Below, piece by piece: positions 8,007-16,772 of a stretch of 64,000 nucleotides of DNA. This DNA is from Pseudoduganella albidiflava. Lineage in GTDB: Bacteria; Pseudomonadota; Gammaproteobacteria; Burkholderiales; Burkholderiaceae_D. The notes beneath the pieces are model-generated. The model ran no database searches. It was not told where the DNA came from and saw only the letters and a program-made list of their open reading frames with translations. The stretch covers positions 682,001 to 746,000 of the forward strand of contig NZ_CP036401.1 of the NCBI RefSeq assembly GCF_004322755.1. The letters run 5' to 3'. The translations under genes and the position numbers were made by a program. Each line of letters begins with the position of its first letter. The first letter of the stretch is position 1.

Positions 8007-11000
8007 TCAGTTGGCCGCGGAGCCGGGCGCCCACAGGTGTTCGTCACGCCGGCCGTTGAGGATCTCGACCAGCTCGGCGGCATTCTGCTGCCATGTCAGC
8101 CACGGCATGCCGGCCGATGCGGGGGCCTGGCCGGCGCGCTGCAGCGCCAGCCATTGCTGGATCGCCCCGGCCAGGTCGGCGCCTTCCAGTCCGCTGAAAT
8201 AATACGCATGCGCGCCGGCCACTTCGCGGAACACCGGCAAGTCCCGCACGATGATCGGCAGGCCGTAGCGGGCCGCCTCGATCAGCGGCAGGCCGAAGCC
8301 TTCCGCTTCGCTGGGATACAGCAGGCAGGTGCTGGCCAGGTAGACCTGCTGCAGCTGCTCGTCGTCGATGCCCTGCAGCCAGAACAGGCGCTTGCCCAGT
8401 TCGGGATGGCCGGACAGGCGCCGCACGATCTCGGGAATGGTGCGGCGGTCGGCCGCCGCGAGCGGCACCCAGCCTTCCTTGCCGACGATGACGAGATGGG
8501 CGTCGACGCCGTCGCGCCACAGCTGCTCGAATGCCGCGAGCGCCTGCAGGTGGCCCTTGCGGGGCTCGATCGTGCCGACCATCAGTGCGCACGGGCGCGC
8601 GGCGATCCGTTCCAGCTCCGGGAATACCTGTGGATGACGCTCGGGCGGCGCGCTGCTGATGTCGGCGCCCAGGTGCAGCGTGCGGATGCGCAGTTCGCGG
8701 CGCGCCGCCGGGCGATGTTCCGCCAGCCAGGCAAGCATCTCCTGGGCCACGGCTTCGGAGATGGGCAGCAGGCGGTCGGCTTCGTCGGCGATGTTTTCCA
8801 GCCAGGCGGCATGGGGCAGGCCGGCGAACGGCGGGAAGAATTCCGGCCGCAATACCGGCAGCAGGTCGTACAGCACGAAGTTGACCGACACGCCGCTGCG
8901 GCGCCAGCGCCGGTAGACCCCGGCCGCCGCCGCCTGCTGCACGGTCGCGGGCGAGAAGTCGGCGCTGTAGTAGATGTCGCCGCCCACCACGTCGGCCACC
9001 GGGTCGGCGCTCTGGCCGGCGATGCCCAGCAGGCTGAACGCATAGTTGCGCGCATAGCGCAGGTGCCACTGGCCGCCTTCGTCCGTCATGTACACCGGTT
9101 CCACGCGCCAGCCCGGAATGTGCAGCTTGAGCAGTTCCAGCAGCTGGGTGCGCACCACCCGTTCGATGCCCGTCTTCAGGTCGTGGCGGGCGATCGCGCT
9201 GACGTCCACCAGCAGCTGGCGCGGGGCCAGCTTGTCCGGGTTGCGTGCGATGATCCAGGCCAGCTGCTGCAGCGATGCTTCATCGGCCGGCAATTCCGGC
9301 AGCGCCGCCAGGGCGCCCAGCAAGGCACGCTGGCTGCCGCCGCGTTCGCGCGCGGCCAGGTCCATGGCGCGCGTGTATTCGGCGGCGCAATGGCGCGGGC
9401 TGTGCACGGTGAGGATGCGCTCGAGCGCGCGCTGGCCCAGGTCGCGGCGCAGGCCGGCGTCGGCGCGCAGGGCTTCCAGCGCACGGCTCAGTTCCGGGAT
9501 GGTGAAGGCATCCGGCACCTTCCATACCACCTCGTCCGGCAGTTCGGCCATGGCGCCGTTGCCGTTGATGATGACGGGCAGGCTGTAGCTCATGCTGTCG
9601 AGGACCGCGCCGGAGGTCTCGCCGCGCGACACGCTGCGCAGCTGCACGCTGACATCGGCGGCGGCCAGGTAGCGGTGATACGTGGCGTCGTCGCTCCAGC
9701 CGGCAATGCGGATGCGCTTGCCCGCGCCGGAAGCCTTGATGGCTTCGGAGAGGCGCAGGCCATAGTCGCCGCCGTGGTTGGCGCCGACCAGCACCAGTTC
9801 GCAGCGGGCGTCGCCGTGCAGGGACGAGGCCATCCACGCCTGCACCAGTTCCATCGACAGCTTGGTCGGGGCGATGAAGCCGAAACTGCAGTACAGGATG
9901 GTGTCCTCGGCAATGCCCAGGGCGGCGCGGGCGGCGGCGCGGTCGGGATTGCGCGGCACCGCGCGCAGCAGCGGTGCCACGCTCCAGTTGCGGCCTGCTT
10001 CCGGGCCATACCATTCGTGCGCCATGCCGAGCGCGTGGCGCGAGTGGGCGATCACGCGGGTGGCGCCCTGCAGGATCGCCAGGTTGCTGGGGTAGCAGTC
10101 CTTGGCGGCTTCCACGCCTTCCGGCGCCTGGCTGGCCAGCAGGGCCGCGTAGCCGTGCGAATGCAGCAGGGCGGCGTTCCAGATGCCCGGCGCGGCGCCG
10201 CTCAGCTGTTCGTGCGACAGCATGCCGCTCATGAAGAAGTCGTGCATCACCACCACGCCCGGATGGCGCGCCAGCAGCGGCAGCATGAAGCTGTGGAACG
10301 GGCTGTTGCCGAACTGGTAGAGAATCTGGTCGTACTCGCGCGCATGCTCGGCGAACCAGGCCGGCGTGCGGCGCGGCAGCGCCGCCAGTTCCTCGGGCAG
10401 TACCACTTCCGGCTGGTCGATGACCAGGTCGATGTCGTACCAGCGCATCAGGTCCGGCAGCAGCATCACGGCATAGTCGGCGATGCCGGTGCGTTCCGGC
10501 GGCAGGGGGCACACATGCGCCAGGCGCGGCTTGGCGCCGATGCGTACCGGTTCATCCTCGTCCGGCACCGCGGCGGGCTGGCCGAAATGCTGCTCCAGCG
10601 CCCGCAATGCGCGCTGCGCCGTGCGGTCCCAGGAAAAACTGGCCGCCTGCACGGCGCCGTGCGCCCGCAGCCGTTCGCGCGCCGCCGGATCGCCCAGCAC
10701 TTCGGCGATCTTGGCGCACATCGCCTCGGTCGACGCGGTGGCGAACAGGCCCGCTTCGCTGCCGATCACTTCGGGAATGCTGGTGTTGTCGGCGCCGATC
10801 ACGGGCGCGCCGCAGGCCATCGCCTCCAGCGCCGGCAGGCCGAAGCCCTCGTGGCGCGACGGGAACACGAACAGCGCGGTACTGCGGTACAGGTCGATTA
10901 ACTCGCTGTCGCTGAGGTAGCCGGTCAGGATCAGTTCGCCCGCGGCGAGGCCGGCGCGGCGCGCATGGGCCACCAGGTCGTCGCGGTCGTTCTGCCCCAG

Positions 11001-11801
11001 CTTGCTGGCGATGACCAGCTGGTGTGCCGCGCGCAAGGGCGCCGGCAGCTGGCTGAAGGCGGTGATCAGGCCATCGATGTTCTTGCGTGCGTCGAAGCCG
11101 CCGGGCGCATACATCAGGAACGCCCGGTTGATGCCCAGCCGGGCATGGAGCGCGGCCAGCGCCTGCGGATCGGGCGAGCCCGGATGGAACAGTTCCTGGT
11201 CCACCGCCGTGGAAATCGACACGACCCTGGCCGGATCGAGGTCCAGCGTGTCGATGCCTTCCTGGCGCGAGTAATCCGAGATCGACAGCAGCAGCCCGGC
11301 ACGTTCGAGCGAGGCGATCTTGCGTTCGTAGTAGGCGCGCTGGCCGGGACCGGCAAGGTAGGCGGCCGGATTGAGCATCGGGATCAGGTCGTACAGCACC
11401 ACCGCGGTGTTGGCGGCGCCGGCAAAGGCGCCGACCGAGGTCACGGCATCGTCCACGAAACCCTCGAACAGGCTGGTGACCAGCACGGCGTCGGGCGCCA
11501 GCGCGGCGAGCGCCTGTTCGCGGATCAGTTCATTGGCGCGGGCCCGGGGGCCATTGGCGCCACCCAGTTCCGCGCTCGGCGTGGCGATATCGAACACGCA
11601 TATCCGCTCGGCGGGGACCAGGCCCCTGAATGCCTGGCGCAACTCCTCGATGGAATCGGCCAGCGCACCGTTCATGGCCAGCCAGATCTCGTGCTGGCCG
11701 GCGTTGCGGGCGATGCCCAGCGCCAGCGCCAGCGAATACCGCCCGACGCCGCGAAAGCGGCTTTCCGACTGGGCTCCCTGCATGTCGATCACGATGCGCA
11801 T
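8007..11801 (-). CDS. Three-module GT4 glycosyltransferase (polymerising O-glycan transferase)
   Basis: A 1264-residue cytoplasmic enzyme made of three GT-B modules. Module 1 (about 1-400) opens with MRIVIDMQG and carries the GT4 donor motif HEGFGLPALEAMACGAPVI near 310. Module 2 (about 425-800) begins near RTGIAD and has the weaker RGETSGAVLDSMSYSLPVI near 725. Module 3 (about 860-1264) begins RQLLVDVSA and has SEAEGFGLPLIEAARYGLPI near 1165. Multi-module GT4 proteins of the WbdA type build O-polysaccharide repeats in ABC-transporter-dependent pathways; three modules suggest up to three linkages per repeat. It starts directly after the methyltransferase stop with no gap, and Wzt and Wzm lie upstream in the same operon. 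Confidence 0.88.
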   Translation of the reverse strand: MRIVIDMQGAQSESRFRGVGRYSLALALGIARNAGQHEIWLAMNGALADSIEELRQAFRGLVPAERICVFDIATPSAELGGANGPRARANELIREQALAALAPDAVLVTSLFEGFVDDAVTSVGAFAGAANTAVVLYDLIPMLNPAAYLAGPGQRAYYERKIASLERAGLLLSISDYSRQEGIDTLDLDPARVVSISTAVDQELFHPGSPDPQALAALHARLGINRAFLMYAPGGFDARKNIDGLITAFSQLPAPLRAAHQLVIASKLGQNDRDDLVAHARRAGLAAGELILTGYLSDSELIDLYRSTALFVFPSRHEGFGLPALEAMACGAPVIGADNTSIPEVIGSEAGLFATASTEAMCAKIAEVLGDPAARERLRAHGAVQAASFSWDRTAQRALRALEQHFGQPAAVPDEDEPVRIGAKPRLAHVCPLPPERTGIADYAVMLLPDLMRWYDIDLVIDQPEVVLPEELAALPRRTPAWFAEHAREYDQILYQFGNSPFHSFMLPLLARHPGVVVMHDFFMSGMLSHEQLSGAAPGIWNAALLHSHGYAALLASQAPEGVEAAKDCYPSNLAILQGATRVIAHSRHALGMAHEWYGPEAGRNWSVAPLLRAVPRNPDRAAARAALGIAEDTILYCSFGFIAPTKLSMELVQAWMASSLHGDARCELVLVGANHGGDYGLRLSEAIKASGAGKRIRIAGWSDDATYHRYLAAADVSVQLRSVSRGETSGAVLDSMSYSLPVIINGNGAMAELPDEVVWKVPDAFTIPELSRALEALRADAGLRRDLGQRALERILTVHSPRHCAAEYTRAMDLAARERGGSQRALLGALAALPELPADEASLQQLAWIIARNPDKLAPRQLLVDVSAIARHDLKTGIERVVRTQLLELLKLHIPGWRVEPVYMTDEGGQWHLRYARNYAFSLLGIAGQSADPVADVVGGDIYYSADFSPATVQQAAAAGVYRRWRRSGVSVNFVLYDLLPVLRPEFFPPFAGLPHAAWLENIADEADRLLPISEAVAQEMLAWLAEHRPAARRELRIRTLHLGADISSAPPERHPQVFPELERIAARPCALMVGTIEPRKGHLQALAAFEQLWRDGVDAHLVIVGKEGWVPLAAADRRTIPEIVRRLSGHPELGKRLFWLQGIDDEQLQQVYLASTCLLYPSEAEGFGLPLIEAARYGLPIIVRDLPVFREVAGAHAYYFSGLEGADLAGAIQQWLALQRAGQAPASAGMPWLTWQQNAAELVEILNGRRDEHLWAPGSAAN

Positions 11802-13313
11802 TCAATGCTTCCTTGCTGGCGGATTCTGCGGCGCCTGGTTTTGCGTACCGGCTTGCGTGTTCTCTTGCATAACCGGCTGCATAACCGGTTGCGCGTTCCT
11901 GTGCGCCTGCTGCTGGACCTCCAGCTGCAGTTGTTCATAGATGCGCTGCGCGCGCGGCGACAGGGCGCCCGGCTGCTGCGGCATGAGCGGCGCATCCTGC
12001 TGCGCCGCAACCGTGTTGCTGCGCGACAGGATGCCGTACAGCCGCGCCTGCAGCGACGGGAAGTGGCGCAGCACCCGGCGCGCCGCATGCTTGACGCGCG
12101 GCCGCTGCAGCACGCCGCGGATCGCCGCGATCACGAACGGCAGCGCACGCCGCTTCAGGCCGGGCACGAGGCGCCCTTCGCGCACCGCCGAGCGGGCCCG
12201 GATCACCTGGCCGCTGGTCCAGCGCAGCGGCGCCGTGACGCGCCACGAACTGCTCGACAACAGCGCCACGATGCGCTGCTCGGCTGCCCCGGCACGCTGT
12301 TCCGCCTCGGCCATGCGCCGTTCCAGTTCGATGACGCGCCAGTCCACCTCGGACAGTTTCTGTACCGGATGGGCCAGCGACTGTTCGACATGGGCGCGCA
12401 ATGCCGCCTCCAGTGCCGCGAGCTGCTCCGCGCGCTCCGTCTCGGCCCGGGCGCGGGCCTGATGCAGTTCCTCCAGCGACCGGGCGTGCGCCTGGAGGTG
12501 GCCATGCACCTCCGATGCCACTTCCTCGAGGCGCTCGTGGGTCTTCTGGCGGGCGAGCCCCTGGGCGCGTTCCAGCTCGTCGTCGTAGCGCTCGGCCAGG
12601 AGGCCCAGCGTGACGCCATAGGGCCGGCTGAACGCCGCATCGAACGGTTGCTGCACGCTGGCCGGCGCGCCTTTCTGGGCCACCACCGCGTAGTCCGAAC
12701 TGGTGCCTTCCAGCACGTCGATGAGGCGCGGCCGTTCGCCGCTGCGCGCGCGCTCGTTTTCCTGCAGCCGGACCACCGCGGTGCGTGCAAAGCCCGTGAA
12801 GCCGGTGGCGAAATCGAGCAGCGCGGGCGGGATCGGATGCAGGTGCGACGGATCGAGATAGAAGCTGCTGGCGCCCACCGACAGGTTTTCCGGGTTCGGC
12901 GTTTCCAGGATCAGCAGGCCGCCCGGAACCAGCACGCGCAAGGCTTCGCGCAGCATGTCGCGCACCATGTCCCATGGCAGGTGCTCGACCAGGTGGAAGG
13001 CGGACACCAGGGCCACGCTGTCGTCCGGGCAGGCGCGCAGCACCGCCAGCGCATCGCCGGTGGCGACATTCAGGCCGCGTTCGCGGCAGGCGCTGAGCAT
13101 GCCGTCGTCGAGGTCGATGCCGCGCGCGTTGAAGCCGAGCGTGCCGGTCAGTTCCAGCCATTCGCCGCGGCCGCAGCCGAGGTCCAGCGCCGCGCGGGTG
13201 GGCAGGGCGGCCAGCGGTTCCAGGAAGGGCAGGTAGGCGCGCAGGCGTCCCGTGATCACCTCGCGGCTGCCGCGGTAGCGGTCTTCGAACGCCCGGTAGA
13301 ACAGGTCGCTCAT
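11802..13313 (-). CDS. SAM methyltransferase with long coiled coil, possible O-chain terminator
   Basis: 503 residues. A class I methyltransferase domain at the N-terminus shows motif I ALDLGCGRGEW near 41-51, HLVEHLPWDMV near 107 and a post-II PGGLLILETPNPEN. After about 220 comes a heptad-rich Glu/Arg/Ala/Leu region to about 330, read as coiled coil, then SSSWRVTAPLRW, a motif often found next to polysaccharide glycosyltransferases. In the WbdD system, a methyltransferase with a coiled coil caps the chain and measures its length for Wzt. No kinase domain is seen here, so only methyl capping is proposed. The ATG at 13313 overlaps the Wzt stop by 4 bases. The last about 30 residues are Gln-rich repeats from a 12-bp array. 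Confidence 0.82.
   Translation of the reverse strand: MSDLFYRAFEDRYRGSREVITGRLRAYLPFLEPLAALPTRAALDLGCGRGEWLELTGTLGFNARGIDLDDGMLSACRERGLNVATGDALAVLRACPDDSVALVSAFHLVEHLPWDMVRDMLREALRVLVPGGLLILETPNPENLSVGASSFYLDPSHLHPIPPALLDFATGFTGFARTAVVRLQENERARSGERPRLIDVLEGTSSDYAVVAQKGAPASVQQPFDAAFSRPYGVTLGLLAERYDDELERAQGLARQKTHERLEEVASEVHGHLQAHARSLEELHQARARAETERAEQLAALEAALRAHVEQSLAHPVQKLSEVDWRVIELERRMAEAEQRAGAAEQRIVALLSSSSWRVTAPLRWTSGQVIRARSAVREGRLVPGLKRRALPFVIAAIRGVLQRPRVKHAARRVLRHFPSLQARLYGILSRSNTVAAQQDAPLMPQQPGALSPRAQRIYEQLQLEVQQQAHRNAQPVMQPVMQENTQAGTQNQAPQNPPARKH
11845..11904. repeat. In-frame tandem array, 12-bp unit x5, at the methyltransferase 3' end
   Basis: Units at 11845, 11857, 11869, 11881 and 11893. 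The two central units read CAGCCGGTTATG and CAACCGGTTATG on the coding (reverse) strand and encode QPVM repeats. The unit is nearly the same as in the arrays at 18.0 kb and 42.4 kb. Confidence 0.9.
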
Positions 13314-14530
13314 CGCACGATCTCCACCTGCGGCTCGATCCAGCTGGAGCCGACGAATTCCTTGCGGTTCAGGTTCATCACAGTAAACAGGAGGGCCAGG
13401 TCGCGCCACTCATAGTTGTCGGCCAGGTGCGTTTCGGTGCTGGTCAGCGCCGTCGTCACCGAATAGCTTCCCGGGCCCAGGTTGAGGGGAAAACTGAAGC
13501 GGAAGCCGATCTCCGCGCCGGCTTCGAGATCCGCCAGCGGCATGTCCATCAACTGCGTATTGGTGCCGTACATCGCCTGGCCGAGCCGGTCCTTGATCAT
13601 GTAGCCCAGCACCAGCCGCGCCACCGGGCGCAGCACGCGCACCCGCACGGCCAGCGTGACGGGCGTGCCGACATTGACCGTGTCCAGCACGTCGCCGCTG
13701 GCGTTTTCCAGCACGATGCTGGTCACGGTCGCTTCGCCCGTGCCGGAGCTGGTGGCCACGCGGCCCGCTTCGGTGACCACCTGCTCGACGTGGGCCGAAC
13801 CCCGTTCGGACAGCAGCGCGTTGTAGTAGTCCATCACCTGTTCCGGCGTGCCTTCCTGGGCCAGGCGGCCGCTGTCGAGCAGGATCGCGCGGTCGCAGAT
13901 CGACTGGATCGCCTGGCGGTCGTGGCTGACGATCAGCAGCGTGGTGCCCTGGCGGCGGAATTCGCGGATGCGCTCGAAGCTCTTGTGCTGGAAGAACGCG
14001 TCGCCCACCGACAGTGCCTCGTCGACGATGAGCACGTCCGGGCGGCGCACCGTGGCCACGCTGAAGGCCAGGCGCATCTGCATGCCGGACGAGTACACCC
14101 GCACCGGCTGGTCGATGTAGTCGCCGATGTCGGCGAACGCCTCGATCTCGGCCATGCGGGCGCTGATCTCGGGCACGGTCATGCCCAGCAGCTGGCCGGC
14201 CATGTAGGCGTTCTGGCGGCCCGTGAAATCGGGATGGAAGCCCATGCCCAGCTCCAGCAGTGCCGCCACGCTCCCGGTGATCGAAACGCTGCCGTGGGTG
14301 GGCAGCGTGGTGCCGGTGATCAGCTTGAGCAGCGTGCTCTTGCCGGCGCCGTTGATGCCGATGATGCCTACCGCCTCGCCGGGGGCGAGCCGGAAGCTGA
14401 TGTCGCGGATCACCCACTTGAGCTTGTGCCGTGGGCCGCGGAATGGCAGCAGCCATTCCCACAGCCGGGTCCAGCGGGTGGGGTACTGTTTATAGGCCTT
14501 GCCGAGCTGGCTGACGACGATGCTGCCCAT
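13310..14530 (-). CDS. wzt: ABC transporter ATPase for O-polysaccharide export (Wzt) with C-terminal glycan-binding domain
   Basis: 406 residues. The nucleotide-binding domain shows Walker A GINGAGKST (about 58-66), signature YSSGMQMRLAFS (about 143) and Walker B VLIVDEALSVGD (about 165). Residues 250-406 form a second, beta-rich domain of the Wzt C-terminal type, which in known systems binds the chemically capped end of the polysaccharide. With Wzm (14530-15330) it exports the undecaprenyl-linked chain to the periplasm. Its ATG overlaps the Wzm stop by one base and its stop overlaps the capping methyltransferase start by four, so the three are translated together. Confidence 0.92.
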   Translation of the reverse strand: MGSIVVSQLGKAYKQYPTRWTRLWEWLLPFRGPRHKLKWVIRDISFRLAPGEAVGIIGINGAGKSTLLKLITGTTLPTHGSVSITGSVAALLELGMGFHPDFTGRQNAYMAGQLLGMTVPEISARMAEIEAFADIGDYIDQPVRVYSSGMQMRLAFSVATVRRPDVLIVDEALSVGDAFFQHKSFERIREFRRQGTTLLIVSHDRQAIQSICDRAILLDSGRLAQEGTPEQVMDYYNALLSERGSAHVEQVVTEAGRVATSSGTGEATVTSIVLENASGDVLDTVNVGTPVTLAVRVRVLRPVARLVLGYMIKDRLGQAMYGTNTQLMDMPLADLEAGAEIGFRFSFPLNLGPGSYSVTTALTSTETHLADNYEWRDLALLFTVMNLNRKEFVGSSWIEPQVEIVR

Positions 14531-15330
14531 CAGAGTTCATCCACCATTTCGCCGGAGCGCTTGCGGAACATGCGCATGCCCAGCACGCAGCTGCCGAGGC
14601 CCAGCAGGGTCACGGGCAGCAGCGAGCGCCAGTCGGGCATCTCGGCATGTACCAGGATTGCGTGATAGGCGCCGGCCAGCGCGGCCAGCGGGTTGTAGGC
14701 CATCAGGTCCTGGATGCCCGCCGGCAGGGCCGTGGCCACGTACACGATGGGCGTGAACCAGAACCAGAATTGCAGCAGGATCGAGAAGAACTGGCCGACG
14801 TCGCGGAAGAACACGTTGAGCACGCCCAGCACCATGCCCAGCCCGACGGCGAACAGGATCTGCACCAGCAGCACGGGCAGCAGGGCGAGGTAGATGGTGC
14901 CCGGGAAGTTGCCGGTGACGGCCAGGAACAGCGTGAACAGCCCGAACACGATGGCGAAGTTGACCAGGGCATTCAGCACCACGATCACGGGAAGGCACAT
15001 GCGCGGGAAGCTGAGCTTCTTGATCAGGTTGGCGTTTTCCAGGAACACGGTCTGGCCGCGGCTGGTGATCTCGGCGAACAGGCCCCAGGTCAGGATGCCG
15101 GCGCACAGGTAGATGCTGTACGCGAAGCCGCCGGGATTGCCCGGCAGGCGGCTGCCCATCACATTGGAAAAGATGACCGTGTACACCACGATCATGGCCA
15201 GCGGATTGAGGACGGTCCAGGCGGCGCCGAGCAGCGAATTGCGGTACTTGGCCTGGAATTCCCGCTTCACGCTTCCGAGGATGAAGCCGCGGTACGCCCA
15301 CAGCCCGTTCAACATGGCAGGCAGCTTCAT
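14530..15330 (-). CDS. wzm: ABC-2 type polysaccharide exporter permease (Wzm)
   Basis: A 266-residue permease with six hydrophobic segments and the ABC-2 family pattern: REFQAKYRNSLLGAAW near 20-35 and a central LAVTGNFPGT loop. It forms the membrane channel with Wzt. The ATG at 15330 is chosen because the family alignment begins just after it. An upstream open stretch to 15405 lacks the family pattern, and no clear ribosome site discriminates. It is first in the reverse operon. The 325-bp region upstream holds a nested palindrome (15546-15611), so the promoter must lie between that element and 15330. Confidence 0.9.
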   Translation of the reverse strand: MKLPAMLNGLWAYRGFILGSVKREFQAKYRNSLLGAAWTVLNPLAMIVVYTVIFSNVMGSRLPGNPGGFAYSIYLCAGILTWGLFAEITSRGQTVFLENANLIKKLSFPRMCLPVIVVLNALVNFAIVFGLFTLFLAVTGNFPGTIYLALLPVLLVQILFAVGLGMVLGVLNVFFRDVGQFFSILLQFWFWFTPIVYVATALPAGIQDLMAYNPLAALAGAYHAILVHAEMPDWRSLLPVTLLGLGSCVLGMRMFRKRSGEMVDEL

Positions 15331-15545
15331 GCACTGCCTGCAGGAAGGGTCATCGTGGTGGGAAAATCGTTCATTCCGTGCCGAAAAAAAGCGGAAGTAT
15401 AGCATGGCACGCTGGCTATTTGATAACGCGCAAGTGTTGCCATTGGTAACAATGAACTGTCAGAATTGCCGGATTTCCATGCTGACGGAATGCAGTTGTC
15501 CGGAGAGAAGCGGGGTGATTAAGTCCAATGCGGTTCAGACAAGCC

Positions 15546-15611
15546 CACCCCAAGTGCAAGACCCGGGGTCAGACCCGCCGGGTCTGACCCCAGCAGTCAG
15601 ATTTTGGGGTG
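15546..15611. repeat. Nested palindromic intergenic element, copy 1
   Basis: The inner hairpin at 15565-15591 has perfect 12-bp arms (GGGGTCAGACCC and its complement) with loop GCC. An outer inverted repeat CACCCCAA (15546-15553) and TTGGGGTG (15604-15611) flanks it. Related copies lie at 46057 and 58846. This copy sits 3' of the Crp-type gene and 5' of wzm. Confidence 0.9.
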
Positions 15612-15655
15612 AACGCAGATGTGTCGATAGTCCGACGGAGTGCCGCCACGCTTCC

Positions 15656-16420
15656 CTAAGTCTGGGCGAGCTGCTTCAGCGCTTCCGGCTTGACGATGAT
15701 CAGCCGGTGCGAACCCTTCTTGATGATGCCCTGCTGGACCAGCGTCAGCAGGGTGCGCGTGACGGTTTCGCGGCTCGTGTTGATCATGTTGGCGATGTCC
15801 TGGTGGGTCGGCATGTTCTTCACCACCTCGACGTCTTCGCCTTCCTTTTCCTTGATGAGATCGATGAACGAATAAATCCGCTTGGCCGTGTTGTGGATGC
15901 TGAGCAGGGCGCGGAATTGCGAGTCGCGCTGGACTTTCTCGGCCAGGAACTTGAGCATCTGCATCGCCACGGAAGGGGAGTGGGAGAACAGGTGCAGCGC
16001 GGTATTGCGCGGCAGCAGGGCTACCAGCACGGGCGTCAGGGCCACCACGGATGCCGAGCGTACGGAACCGTTGATGACGGCGATCTCGCCGAAGAACTCG
16101 CCGGGCGACAGCAGCCGCAGCCCGATCGCGCGGCCATCCTCGGTGATGTCGATGACCTGCAACTGGCCCGACAGCAGGAACAGCAAGGTATCTCCCACGC
16201 CGCCTTTTTGCAGCACCACGTCGCGCCGCGCGTACTGGCGAATGCGCAGGTCGGCGCGCACGCGCGCCATTTCCTCGTCGTTCAAGTCCTTCAGCAGCGG
16301 GATCTGGCGCAGGTGGATCTGCAGGTTGAACTGGCCATTGGCATCCGGCTCATCCGCGGCGGCGGGATCGTCCGGCTTGTTGGTCCGTTCGACGATGCGT
16401 TTTTTCTTTGGTTCGTTCAT
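15656..16420 (-). CDS. Crp/Fnr-family transcription regulator with CRP-type DNA recognition residues
   Basis: 254 residues. A cyclic-nucleotide-binding beta roll (about 40-150) carries the phosphate-binding cassette GEIAVINGSVRSA (111-123), with the Glu and the Arg-Ser that bind the cyclic phosphate in E. coli CRP. The C-helix keeps the Ser that matches CRP Ser128 but has Asp where CRP has Thr127, so ligand choice may differ. The winged helix (about 200-245) has recognition helix SRETVTR, identical to CRP at Arg180, Glu181 and Arg185, which predicts TGTGA half sites. Three perfect TGTGA-N6-TCACA sites lie 4-11 kb away. The ATG at 16420 precedes a charged N-terminal extension of about 30 residues. 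It is the last gene of the operon headed by an adenylate cyclase. Confidence 0.9.
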   Translation of the reverse strand: MNEPKKKRIVERTNKPDDPAAADEPDANGQFNLQIHLRQIPLLKDLNDEEMARVRADLRIRQYARRDVVLQKGGVGDTLLFLLSGQLQVIDITEDGRAIGLRLLSPGEFFGEIAVINGSVRSASVVALTPVLVALLPRNTALHLFSHSPSVAMQMLKFLAEKVQRDSQFRALLSIHNTAKRIYSFIDLIKEKEGEDVEVVKNMPTHQDIANMINTSRETVTRTLLTLVQQGIIKKGSHRLIIVKPEALKQLAQT

Positions 16421-16443
16421 GGCAATCACTATAAAGAATCTGG

Positions 16444-16770
16444 TCAGCCGTGCGGCAACAGCGCAAGGCAGGCGCCCGCGCACAGCACGCCGCCCAGGTT
16501 GGCGGCCATGTCGCGCCAGCAGAAACGCCGCCCCGGCACCAGGTTCTGCAACACTTCGATCACCCAGCTGGCCGCCAGCACCGCCAGCAGTACCAGGATG
16601 ATGTGCAGCGGCGTCGAGACCAGGCGCCCGCCCAGCAGGGCCATGCTGCCGAATGCCGTGAAGTGCAACAGTTTATCGTTGGGCAAGGCCCGCAGCCACG
16701 CGAACGGCAACAGGCAACCCAGTGGAATGGCAATCATGCCAAGCAAGAAAAGCACTAACTCCCAGCGCAC
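16444..16770 (-). CDS. VanZ-like small membrane protein
   Basis: 108 residues with four hydrophobic segments. NDKLLHFTAFG near 32-42 and a C-terminal WRDMAANLGGVLCG fit the VanZ-like family, whose role is unclear outside teicoplanin resistance. It lies 2 bases after the Slam-like gene and 23 bases before the Crp-type gene, so it is co-transcribed with them. Why a VanZ protein sits in this operon is unknown. Confidence 0.8.
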   Translation of the reverse strand: MRWELVLFLLGMIAIPLGCLLPFAWLRALPNDKLLHFTAFGSMALLGGRLVSTPLHIILVLLAVLAASWVIEVLQNLVPGRRFCWRDMAANLGGVLCAGACLALLPHG

Positions 16771-16772
16771 CG

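Noticed and set aside
11802..13313. WbdD-type kinase domain in the coiled-coil methyltransferase
   Set aside because: No protein-kinase-like HxD or DFG motif is visible after the methyltransferase domain; the region is heptad-like and then Arg-rich.
15656..16420. Assignment as FNR (oxygen sensor)
   Set aside because: There are no N-terminal cysteines for an iron-sulfur cluster, and the recognition helix has the CRP residues R-E-x-x-x-R instead of the FNR pattern.
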